From Flaveria trinervia (lineage: Eukaryota > Streptophyta > Magnoliopsida > Asterales > Asteraceae): DNA of 64,000 nt. Both the position numbers and the translations under genes were made by a program. The number at the start of each line of letters is the position of its first letter. Position 1 is the first letter of the stretch. The stretch lies in the NCBI GenBank assembly GCA_025506515.1, contig CM046454.1:37746503-37810502 (forward strand), read 5' to 3'. Shown one piece after another: positions 55,293 through 64,000 of the stretch. The notes under the pieces are model-generated. The model did no database searches, had not been told where the DNA came from, and was given only the letters and a program-made list of their open reading frames with translations.

Positions 55293-56049
55293 TGTTGGAC
55301 CCTTGAAAGGATCATACATGCCAACTCAATGGGTGATTTTATCATTATTCTATTGAAATCCCTTAAGTCCAAAAAGAAATGCGGAGGAAGAATCTGCTAA
55401 GAAGAATAAAGTATTGTCTCCCGCGTTTGTCAAATGCGGAAGGCATAAAACAAATACGGACAAGTATTTGTTCTTTCGCATGGAAAATGCAGAAGACCAA
55501 GAATGGATGCGGACAAGTACTTACTCTTCCGCATTGACAAATTCGGAACACAAAGTAAATGCGGACAAGACTTTGCTCATCCGCATTGACAATGTGGATG
55601 ACTGAATAAATGCGCACAAGTATTTGTTCATCAGTATTAACCAATGCGGATGACCAACATACTAATGCGGTTGATCAAGTGAAGAAATGCTGATCAAGTT
55701 AAGTCATCCGCATTTGTCAATGCGAATGAACAAGCAAAGATGTGGATAAAGACTTAGACTAGTTCTGATGTGATAGGTCAGGGGTAGTTTAGTCATTTTG
55801 TAAAAGGCATCTTGTCTGCCTATAAATATAATAGATACCTCGTATTTGAGGTGACGACTAATAGATAGAGAATCTTTGTTATAATTATTCTCTGTAATTT
55901 ATCAACTTTCATATATCAATACAAAAGCATTTATGAGTGTTTTTCTTGCATTGAATGTTCTTTGATTGTTCGTTTCCGCCACTCAATCATTGACTTGGTT
56001 ACCATATTTGATTCACAGTAAGAATATCACTGTTACTCAAACCCAGTCA
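55293..56049 (+). repeat. 5' LTR of element Z
   Basis: 757 bp, TGTTGGACCCTTGAAAGG to AACCCAGTCA. From 55378 to 55735 it is dominated by AATGCGGACAAG and its inverse TCCGCATTGAC / CATCCGCATT, more than a dozen copies counting variants, then TATAAATA. Confidence 0.9.
55821..55828 (+). promoter_or_regulatory. TATA box of the element Z LTR
   Basis: TATAAATA in CTGCCTATAAATATAATAG, 221 nt before the LTR end and just after the GCGGA word cluster. Confidence 0.75.
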
Positions 56050-56051
56050 AT

Positions 56052-56063
56052 TGGTATAAGAGC
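56052..56063 (+). other. Primer-binding site of element Z
   Basis: TGGTATAAGAGC, two bases after the LTR; one base differs from TGGTATCAGAGC (C to A). Confidence 0.85.
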
Positions 56064-56349
56064 TTTGGCTCTCGATTCTTTTTCAGATTGGCAAAAGAAC
56101 TGAATAGAATTCGATTGATCTGGTAATCGAGTTGCTAGTAGAGTATATCATATTCTCTACTCAGTAAACAGCTAAAATTAGTCTTGTCAACACATACTCA
56201 TCAAAATACTCACAACACCAAGAAACTCAAGAAACTCAGTATCATCACAGATCTGATTCTGAATTCCGTGAAACTGTTTGGACTAAGTTGGAGTAATCAT
56301 TCATAAAATCATCTAAATACATATTATACAAGTTAAACACATAGTTAAA

Positions 56350-57523
56350 ATGGATTCTAACAGCTACTCAGAACCTGGTCATACACCTAAACCTCCAATG
56401 CTTAAACATAAATCTGAGTTTAAACAGTGGAAGATCAGGTTTAGGAAATACATCACAGGTGTACATCCTGATTTTTGGATATCAATATGCAAGGGGCCAC
56501 ACATCCCTGTTATTCTGTCTATAGATCAAGCTGCAATATACAGAACTGCTAGATACCCATTGAAGATCTGACCTTAGATGAAGAAGACTACAAGAAAATC
56601 AAGATAGACCTCAAAGCCTACTCAATTTTAACTCAAGCACACAAGATGGATGTGCTGAAAAGACCGAGAAGTATAGAACTGCAAAAGCTGTGTGGGAAGC
56701 ACTCAAAATCATGTGTGAAGGAAGTAGTGAAGTGGCTGAAATCAACAAAGACAGCTTGTTAATCAATATGAAACATTTCACCACACCAAGGGAGAATCAA
56801 TCTCTAAGGAACTGGATAGATTTGTACAGTTAGTAAATGACTTGGAAATCATGGGAGTGCCTTACAAAATTAAAGAATTAAACAAAAAGATGCTTCATAG
56901 TCTTCCTAAAAGCTGGAAATAGAATGTAACCATGCTGAAAAATACTCTGATCTTGAGAGTACTACTCTAGACATCATGATAGCCAAAATTGAAGTTTTAG
57001 AACTTGATGAAAGAAGCAGAAATCTTGGTAGACCAAGAGTAATTGAAGCTTACAAATTTCCATCAAAATCTCATTCTGTGGAAAATGCATTCATCACTGA
57101 TGAGGATGATTTTATCTCATCTAGATATCAAATGAACAATACTGGGTTCATTGCAACTCCACCAATCAATCATCCTTCAACCTCATCTCAACCTCGTAGA
57201 GTCAATGCTGCTCCTCAAACTCCCAGAGTCAATACTATTCCTCAAACCAATCCTAAAGACTTAAGATTAGAAGAACAAAAGGCAACTTACAATGCTTTTG
57301 TTGCAAGCTTTGAAGCCTACTTGGGAGGAAGACTCACTTCTGCTCATCTTATTCAAGAAGATCTAGAGGAAATGGATCCAGATGATGTGGAAGAAATGGA
57401 TCTACAATGGCAAATGGCCATGATTGTAATGAGAGCTAAGAAATTCTTCAGAAAAGGAAGAAAGCTGAGCTTGAATGAGAATACAAAACTTGGATTGACG
57501 GGTTTGCTAGAACACAAAATCCA
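56350..57523 (+). pseudogene. gag: gag of element Z, truncated by F
   Basis: Starts MDSNSYSEPGHTPKPPML at 56350 after about 290 nt of leader. Reads KSEFKQWKIRFRKYITG and DFWISICKGPHIPV, then breaks near 56550. Further pieces read LDEEDYKKIKIDLKAYSIL and AVWEALKIMCEGSSEVAEINKD, and after more breaks the open stretch 56976-57530 gives DPDDVEEMDLQWQMAMIVMRAKKFFRKGRK. The element F LTR begins just where the zinc knuckle would be expected. It is the capsid part of a Sirevirus Gag, inactive. Confidence 0.85.
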
Positions 57524-58495
57524 TGTTTAACCATTTAAACTTTCAGAAAACGCAGCGGATATGTAGCTTTTAAAACCGATTTTAAAGCTGAAAATTTCAT
57601 GTTCTTTATAGTGTTTTAAGATGAAAAACAAACCCAAATCAAAAGGATCTTTTATGTGAATAAACAAGCTATGAACATAATGAAATAGAACATAAAATCA
57701 CAGCTTCATTAAGCTGTGATAAACTACCTTCCCAGCTGAAATGTCGACTTAAAGAAAAGAAGAATAAGATGCACAAAATCTCGGCCAAGACTCCAAGAAG
57801 AGGAACCCTCAAGTTAGTATACCCCAAGCTTGTGAGCAATACACCTTCTTGTTAGGAAGAATAACACCAAGAACAACTCCAAAATCTCTTTTCTGGCTGC
57901 TGCTGTTCGTGAACTTCAGGAGAGAAGAAGAGAGTTTTTGAGTGTTTTTGCATGTGAAGAACCAGGGTTTGGAGAGTCCTACACTCTACCTTAAGAGTGT
58001 GTGTCTTACCAAGATAAAAGAAGGGAACCTAATTGGTCCAAGGGGTGGCCGAAAACTTATTCAAAAGGCTAGGATTCCATCTCTTTTAATCTCTTGTTAA
58101 CACATTAAAAGTCCATGGACCCTCTTGGATTTTTAATGTGTGACAAGTGCAAGAACCATACTAATATGTTTTATGCACTAATCTTTAATTAAACATTTTA
58201 ATTAAACATCACTAACATTACATTATCTTATGTTTGTTAAACCCTTTTAAATAACAATGTGATTAATAAAATCCATCAACAAATCATCCTTATGATTTAA
58301 CCCATTTCACATATAATTGTTTAGAAAACCAATTTCCTAAATTTGGTGTGTGTTGTTATTTAATTACATGATCACATCATTAATTAAATAATCGTTTGTG
58401 TCTGCAAAGCTTATTATTTGGGTATAACCCGACTTGGATCATAACGTACTAACCACATCAATATTCTAAGTGTATTGGGCACATAAAATCCTACA
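57524..58495 (-). repeat. 3' LTR of element F
   Basis: 972 bp. On the minus strand it runs TGTAGGATTTTATGTGCCC to AATGGTTAAACA. It shares end blocks with the A LTR (GACTTGGATCAT-type block, CCGCTGCGTTTT). The purine-rich GGGCAAGTTGGAGAT precedes it on the minus strand and serves as polypurine tract. Confidence 0.88.
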
Positions 58496-59264
58496 ATCTC
58501 CAACTTGCCCAAGATTCATAGAAGATTGATGCAAGCAGTAAATAACGCCTAACAACGGTTTACTACCCTTAATACACATGACTATAGCCATTCAATAATA
58601 TCATCTTATTCAAGTATACTACTTGAAATGATTAGGTGAATCAATCATCTATCCTTTTATTACAGATGTCATGTTAAATCCAAGGACACAGAATGATCAT
58701 TCCTTGTTGATTTAACTTAATCAGGCCTTAGACATCTAACTCTCAACGAATAAGAGGAACAATTCCATCTTGACCACATACGTTTTTCACAAACACCTCG
58801 TGTCATACCTGAACATACCCTTATGTACTATCCACTATTTCAGGACAGTAAAGAATTAGCTCAAGGTATAATACTTGGTGAATATCAAAACCCAATATGT
58901 ATCTCAGGCGGAGGATACCAAATGATTCTCCTTTACTCAAATTTACTTATGATCAATCAGTAAGATTCCATGTAGTAAAATTTGAGATGCGGGTTAGTCC
59001 AATATTTGTATCCCACAAATATCTATGAACCTTGGTAGCAACCCATTGTTCTATATTCATCCTTATGAATATCAACCAATCCAAGTTCATAATAATCTTA
59101 CCCTCACACTTGTTCCCACAAGTATGAACGACTACAGATATTTAGAGTAAACAATTTACTCATGGATTAAACATGCTGAATTGGAACATTAACTGAAACA
59201 TTATAACCAAATAATTGTATTCAAATAATAAAGAGTTCCACATATCCAAATACAAAATTACAGA
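58496..59264 (-). other. 3' untranslated region of element F
   Basis: About 770 nt between the RNase H stop and the LTR. No ORF or repeat stands out; it ends in the polypurine tract next to the LTR. Confidence 0.65.
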
Positions 59265-60004
59265 TCAAATCCAATCACTAGAATATCGAAGTCCCATGGC
59301 ACAAGTATGACCTTCATGCTTTGCCTTTTCAAGGAGCTTAGTGAGAGGATCTGCAATGTTCTGATCCGTGTGAACTTTGCGAATACATATCTTTCCCTTT
59401 TCAACTTCATCTCGTATGTAGTTGAATCTCCGCTCAATGTGCTTTGTCTTTTGATGAGCACGAGGTTCCTTGATTTGAGAAATCGCACCCTCGTTATCAC
59501 AAAAGATCTCTAGGGGGTCCTGAATGGAAGGGAGAATCCCCATATTGGCAATGAATTTCTTCAACCATGCAGCTTCTTGAGCTGCCAATGAGGCGGCAAC
59601 GTATTCTGATTCTGTAGTTGATAGAGCCATCACATCCTGCTTGGAGCTCTTCCAAGAGACCGCTCCTCCGTTCAGAATGAAAATATATCCCGATTGTGAC
59701 CGAGAATCATCACGATCGGTTTGGAAACTCGCATCCGTGTAACCTTTTACAACGAGTTCCTCATCACCAGATCCATAGATTAGGAACATATCTCTTGTCT
59801 TCCTTAGGTACTTAAGTATGTTCTTAACAACCATCCAATGATTGTTTCCAGGATTTTGCTGGTAACGACTTGTCATGTTTAAGGCGCATGACACGTCCAG
59901 TCGAGTGCATATCATTGCATACATGATGGATCCAATAGCAGATGCGTATGGGATTGCCTTCATTTTATCTTGCTCATCCTTTGAGCTAGGACATTGAGTC
60001 GTAC
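59265..60004 (-). pseudogene. pol: RNase H of element F
   Basis: A clean 232-codon frame (59963-59265) reads IPYASAIGSIMYAMICTRLDVS, then the RNase H core: GYTDASFQTDRDD (Asp), LSTTESEYVAAS (Glu), EIFCDNEGAIS (Asp), KTKHIERRFNYIRDEVEKG and HTDQNIADPLTKLL (Asp). All four catalytic acids are present. It ends GLRYSSDWI. Only a 1-nt shift at about 60010-60030 separates it from RT. It degrades the RNA strand during reverse transcription. Confidence 0.92.
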
Positions 60005-61059
60005 TTAATATCGTTCCTCTTTGAATAGTACGGTACCTTTCTTACAGTTCTCCATCTTGAACCTTTTCAAGATTTTATCAATATACGCACTTTGATTTAA
60101 ACCAATCAACCGCCTTGATCTATCCCTATAGATATTTATTCCTAGAATATAGGCGGCTTCTCCAAGATCCTTAATGGAAAAACAACTTCCAAGCCAGGTT
60201 TTTACACCTTCCAAGGTTGGAATGTCATTTCCAAATAGTAGTATGTCATCAACATACAATACTAGGAAAATTACTATGCTCCCCCTAGCCTTCTTATACA
60301 CACAAGCCTCATCAGCGTTTTTGATGAAGCCAAATTTCTTTACCTCCTCATCAAAACGATGATTCCAGCTTCTCGACGCTTGCTTCAATCCATAGATTGA
60401 TTTCTTTAACTTGCATACTTTATTGGAATGTTTTGGACCGACAAAACCTTCAGGCTGAACCATATAGACATCTTCCTCAAGATATCCATTTAGGAAAGCG
60501 GTTTTGACATCCATTGCCAAATCTCATAATCATAATGAGCAGCTATGGCAAACAATATCCTTATAGATTTTAGCATCACAACAGGTGAGAAGGTTTCATC
60601 ATAATCAACCCCTTGGGTTTGAGTGAAACCCTTTGCTACAAGTCTAGCCTTGTAAGTATCCAAGTTTCCATGCATATCGGTTTTCTTCTTGAAAACCCAC
60701 TTACTTCCAACTACCTTGGAATTAAAGGGTGGTACAACAAGTTCCCAAACATGATTGTCATACATGGATTGCATCTCAACGTTCATGGCTTCAAGCCATT
60801 TGTCACAATCCGAATTGGACACTGCATCATGGTATGTGGTTGGTTCATCTGAATCTACCACATAGCATCCATCCACGAAAAATCCGTATCTTTCAGGTGG
60901 ATTACTAATTCTACCACTACTGCGAACGTCTTGTGCGTATTGACCAACCCCTTGATCATCCTCAACATCCTTATGTTGAGTGCTAGTTTCAACTAAACGT
61001 GCATTGGGTTGTGGTTCTTGATCCTCTTCAAGGTCCACTGTTCTACTGCCAGCTCCTTC
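60005..61059 (-). pseudogene. pol: reverse transcriptase of element F, one frameshift
   Basis: The upstream frame covers the acidic linker, WLEAMNVEMQSMYDNHVWELV, GSKWVFKKKTD and KARLVAKGFTQTQGVDYDETF. It shifts after EIWQ because one T is missing compared with element A at 9-12 (EIWQ then WMSK instead of MDVK). The next frame, 60520-60005, reads MDVKTAFLNGYLEEDVYM (catalytic Asp), YGLKQASRSWN, VLYVDDILLFGND (YVDD) and LGEAAYILGINIYRDRS. It ends out of frame at KEERY. Apart from the two 1-nt shifts the enzyme looks complete. Confidence 0.92.
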
Positions 61060-61992
61060 CATAAGGAACTTTGCTTTTAAGAACTCACCCTTTCTGGCAA
61101 CAAACACCTTTTGTTCCAGCGGATCATAGAAATAATATCCCATAGAATCTCTAGGGTATCCAACAAAGATACACTTGGTGGATCGGACTTCCAATTTGTT
61201 TGGGATGGGAGTCTTAACATAAGCCTCACAACCCCAAACCCTTAAGTATGATAGGGATGGAACTCTTCCATGCCATATCTCAAAAGGTGTCCTTTCCACC
61301 TTTTTGGTTGGGGCCATATTTAGAATACGGGCTGCGGAGAGCAAAGCGAAACCCCAAAATGATAGAGGTAATGTGCTTCTAGCCATCATAGATCGGACCA
61401 TATCCAATAAGGTTCGATTCCTCCTCTCAGACACATCATTATGTTGTGGTGTTCCAGGTGGAGTGAGTTATGAGACAATCCTACAATTCCTAAGATGATC
61501 TTGAAAAGCATCACATAGGTATTCACCTCCTCTATCGGTGCGGAGAACTTTAATCGACTTGTTGAGTTGATTTTCCACTTCATTCTTGAAAAGTTTGAAC
61601 ATTTCAAAGGCTTCATCTTTGTGCCTCAATAAGTACACATACCCATAGCGACTATAATCGTTGGTAAAGGTAATGAAGTATCTTTCACCATTCCTAGTCA
61701 TTGGCTTAAAGGGACCACATACATCCGAATGTATGATTCCTAATAAATCTTTTGCCATTTCGCTAATTCCACTAAAGGGTGCCTTAGTCATTCTACCTTG
61801 TAAACAAGATTCACATACATCAAATGAATCACATTAATTCGCTTTTAAAAGACCATTCTTTTGAAGTGTTTGTATACGTTTCTTGTTTATATGACCAAGA
61901 CGACAATGCCAAAGATAGGTATCACTCAAATCTAACTTGAGTTTCTTGGTGTTAGTATGGTACAATGAACTATTTAAAGCATTTTCATGAAC
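61060..61992 (-). pseudogene. pol: GAG-pre-integrase and integrase of element F
   Basis: After the protease stop the frame continues through YLWHCRLGHINKKRIQTLQ. A TAA stands where element A has Glu (TNE-CDSF in A). Then CESCLQGRMTKAPF, IIHSDVCGPFKPM (Asp) and VLRTDRGGEYLCD (Asp). A frameshift lies near 61480, then PQHNDVSERRNRTL with the catalytic Glu (A has PQHNGV) and the C-terminal LSYLRVWGCEAYVK and YPRDSMGYYFYDP. Two stops plus one shift make it inactive. Confidence 0.9.
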
Positions 61993-63255
61993 CTATTCAT
62001 AAATACCATTAATGGGTATAGCTTTAAAATAGAACATATCATTTAAAGAAACATGAATATCATTTTCAATAAAAGATAACACATAATCATAAAGTCTTAA
62101 TTGGGATAAATTAGGAGCATACAAAACATTCTTCAAAATAAAATCCAAGCCACTTGGAAGTTTCAGGATGTAGTCCCCACGAGCTTCAACTTGGATTTTG
62201 GTTCTATTGCCCATGAAGAGGCTAACATCCCCTTGATTGAAGTCCCTACTTCTTTTGAACCCCTGCAACAAATTGCAAATATGAGTTCCACATCCGGTAT
62301 CTAATACCCATGTGTTTGAAGATGTAACATTAAGATCAATATGAATCATGTACATTGTACCTGAGGTCTGCCCTGCATCCCTCTTGGCTTTCAACTCTTG
62401 GAGATGAACATGACAATTTCTTGCCCAATGTCCAATCTCCCCACACCTGAAGCATGGGTCATTGGTAGCAACCTTTTGCTTCTTCTCTTGTGGTTTGGGT
62501 GGCACCCTTGCCACCCCTTTCCCCTTTCCCCATACGGGTCCCTTACCCTTGGCAACCTTTGCTTTGGGTGCGGGATGAGGCCTTTTCTTGTTCCCACCTT
62601 CATTGATGGTGAGAACGGGTAAAACCCTTTTACCCATGGCCGCCTCGGCCATTTTCAGCATTGAGTGAAGCTCACCAATGCTTTTGTCCCAAGCATTCAT
62701 GTTGTAGTTCAACACGAATGTCTCAAACCTCTTGGTAAGACCATTTAGGATCAAATCTGTGGCCAATTCCTTCGAGACGGGACAATTAAGCCTCTCGAGG
62801 CGGTCAATGTGACTTTTCATCTTAAGTACATAATATGAGACAGATTGGTTGTCGTCCATACGACATGCATGGAGTGCTCGAACCGTTTCGAAGCGCTCAA
62901 CCCTTGCTTGCGTTTGGAACGTTTCCTTCAGTTGGGCTATCATGCCGTAAGCTCCGTGGTGTTCATACTCCTTTTGGAGATCTGGAGTCATGCTCGCTAG
63001 CATGAGACAAGATACTTGGACGGAGTCCTCAGTGTACTTCAGCCAATCGTTGTAGGCCTCCTCATCATCCTCCCTAGGTTGATCAGGGATAGGGTCGTCT
63101 AAAACATACGATCTTCTCTCTTGCTTGAGAACGATTCTCAAGTTTCGATACCAATCGATGAAGTTGTTATGATTTAGACGTTCCTTTTGGAGGATCGCTC
63201 GTAGAGATTGGTTGGACGCGGATGAGTTATCGGAATTATCATTATTTGAGGCCAT
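61993..63255 (-). CDS. gag: Gag-protease ORF of element F, intact 420 codons
   Basis: Starts MASNNDNSDNSSASNQSLRA; this ATG is the first after the leader and matches A. Residues about 20-200 are the copia capsid domain (NFIDWYRNLRIVLKQE, ERFETVRALHACRM, LNGLTKRFETFVLNY). Residues 235-275 are a basic linker, then the CCHC knuckle CFRCGEIGHWARNC. The protease begins near residue 318 with TWVLDTGCGTHICNLL (DTG triad), then YILKLPSGL and KNVLYAPNL. It ends at TAG after INGIYE; element A has Leu (TTG) there, so this is a nonsense change and not the natural end of the polyprotein. The Gag portion looks functional. Confidence 0.9.
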   Translation of the reverse strand: MASNNDNSDNSSASNQSLRAILQKERLNHNNFIDWYRNLRIVLKQERRSYVLDDPIPDQPREDDEEAYNDWLKYTEDSVQVSCLMLASMTPDLQKEYEHHGAYGMIAQLKETFQTQARVERFETVRALHACRMDDNQSVSYYVLKMKSHIDRLERLNCPVSKELATDLILNGLTKRFETFVLNYNMNAWDKSIGELHSMLKMAEAAMGKRVLPVLTINEGGNKKRPHPAPKAKVAKGKGPVWGKGKGVARVPPKPQEKKQKVATNDPCFRCGEIGHWARNCHVHLQELKAKRDAGQTSGTMYMIHIDLNVTSSNTWVLDTGCGTHICNLLQGFKRSRDFNQGDVSLFMGNRTKIQVEARGDYILKLPSGLDFILKNVLYAPNLSQLRLYDYVLSFIENDIHVSLNDMFYFKAIPINGIYE

Positions 63256-64000
63256 CTACAAATTTAACAAAGTTTTATTTTAGTATTTTCGATATTGTAA
63301 TTTTAATAATAATGCCTTTTAAGGTCTTTTCATATTAAAATCTAGAACCCAACATTACATTTAATTGTGGTTAGGTGACCTTTATCCCACGTTTTAAATT
63401 AATAAGGTGGTCAACGTTTGACAATTGCAACCATTTGCAACTTCTAGAAATATGGGATCGACTTGAAACATCATATGTAAAGTCGGCATGTTAATCCCAT
63501 CAACACCATTTGGAAACCATATCGTAGGTGATCCATTTGACATGATTTGCAAATCAAGACACCCTACTTACACCCACGTGTGAGTTTGCCAAAACAAGTG
63601 GTTAGGTGACCTTTATCCCACAAATAAGGCATTCTCACCTTGAATCACGAGTTCCCTCAAAGTGGTTAGGTGACCTTTATCCCACTAAGAGTTCTCAAGT
63701 GACTCAAGTGTTGTGTAAATGGACGGTGTTGATCTTGTTAAAGAATATTTAGAGGTTACATGATATTAGTTCAGAAAACTCTATGTACTTGTATTTGCAT
63801 GCAATCAAATACAAGGTACCCTATGGTCCTTTGATTAAAACCAATTTTAATCTTTAAAATCATTAAACCATTTTAATAACTTTATATAAACTTTTAGAAC
63901 CATCAATTTTCAGCTTGTTAAGTTGTTAGTGAGTTTGTTATGTATGTCACAACATCAACCATTCAAACAAACAACAAACATTTAAACAAGCATAAACATT
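63256..64000 (-). other. Untranslated leader of element F (to window edge)
   Basis: No ORF. It shares with the A leader the triple repeat, CCACGTGTGAG near 63575, GATCCATTTGACAT-like and CAACTTCTAG...TATGGGATCG stretches. The 5' LTR is not reached. Confidence 0.7.
63368..63685 (-). repeat. Three copies of a leader repeat (element F)
   Basis: Plus-strand copies are at 63368-63391, 63598-63621 and 63662-63685, all with GGTTAGGTGACCTTTATCCC. Spacing 230 and 64 nt; in A it is 228 and 64 nt. Confidence 0.9.

Larger units (their letters stand above)
55293..57523 (+). mobile_element. Element Z: Sirevirus-type element, 5' part, interrupted by F
   Basis: 5' LTR (55293-56049), primer-binding site, leader and gag up to 57523, where element F begins. 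The rest lies to the right of F, outside the window. It inserted into protease of E; the five bases before it are ttatt. The Gag resembles that of Y. Confidence 0.85.
57524..64000 (-). mobile_element. Element F: Angela-like Ty1/copia element, 5' LTR beyond the right edge
   Basis: Minus-strand order: leader (64000-63256), gag-protease (63255-61993), integrase, RT, RNase H (to 59265), 3' UTR and 3' LTR (58495-57524). Same family as A but less damaged. The left flank atcca is the presumed duplication; the other copy is outside. It inserted into gag of Z. Confidence 0.93.

Noticed and set aside
58496..59264. Host gene or small RNA gene in the F 3' region
   Set aside because: It lies within the element between RNase H and LTR, with no ORF, tRNA-like fold or splice pattern seen.

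Overview
The window looks like nuclear DNA of a flowering plant, made up entirely of Ty1/copia LTR retrotransposons nested inside one another. The supports are LTR pairs with TG...CA ends, 5-bp target-site duplications, primer-binding sites complementary to initiator tRNA-Met (TGGTATCAGAGC and variants), polypurine tracts (GGGGGAGTT) next to the 3' LTRs, and the copia domain order Gag - protease - integrase - reverse transcriptase - RNase H. I found no host gene, tRNA, rRNA or CRISPR array. The long Gag plus an extra ORF after RNase H points to the Sirevirus (SIRE/Maximus) lineage for most elements. The host is probably a eudicot and possibly an Asteraceae, but that is only an impression from the protein style.

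Nine elements can be told apart (letters are mine). A (1-5130, minus) and F (57524 to right edge, minus) are Angela-like copia elements without the extra ORF. G (5131-5454, plus) is an LTR fragment of a related family. B (5664-18030), C (19556-38239, with D inside), D (23453-35902), E (38240-55292, with Y inside), X (5455-19555, with B inside), Y (38971-53176) and Z (55293 to F) are plus-strand Sireviruses. The internal junctions fit one model: E was hit by C, Y and Z; C by X and D; X by B and G; G by A; Z by F. D has a perfect duplication (gagtg) and nearly identical LTRs. Y has a perfect duplication (aactt) but older LTRs. B is intermediate.

Most reading frames are broken by 1-nt indels or stop codons, so most genes are listed as pseudogenes with their domains. 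The longest clean pieces are the F Gag-protease ORF (420 codons), the D integrase-tail-to-RT ORF (516 codons), the D central Gag ORF (365 codons) and the Y ORF3 C-terminal piece (279 codons).

Four patterns stand out beyond routine annotation. (1) The Gag-Pol junctions of B, D and Y share CTAAC, exactly 17 nt, then AG, with Pol in the +1 frame; this resembles a splice branch-point/acceptor or a +1 recoding site. (2) Each Sirevirus family has its own short, inverted, high-copy word in the LTR upstream of TATA, and the same word recurs between RNase H and ORF3. (3) In B and D that second cluster ends in a TATA box about 80 nt before the ORF3 start, which looks like an internal promoter. (4) The ORF3 proteins of B, C, D and Y share a GYxGD-containing N-terminal domain and show no signal peptide or obvious membrane segment, so they do not look like envelope glycoproteins.
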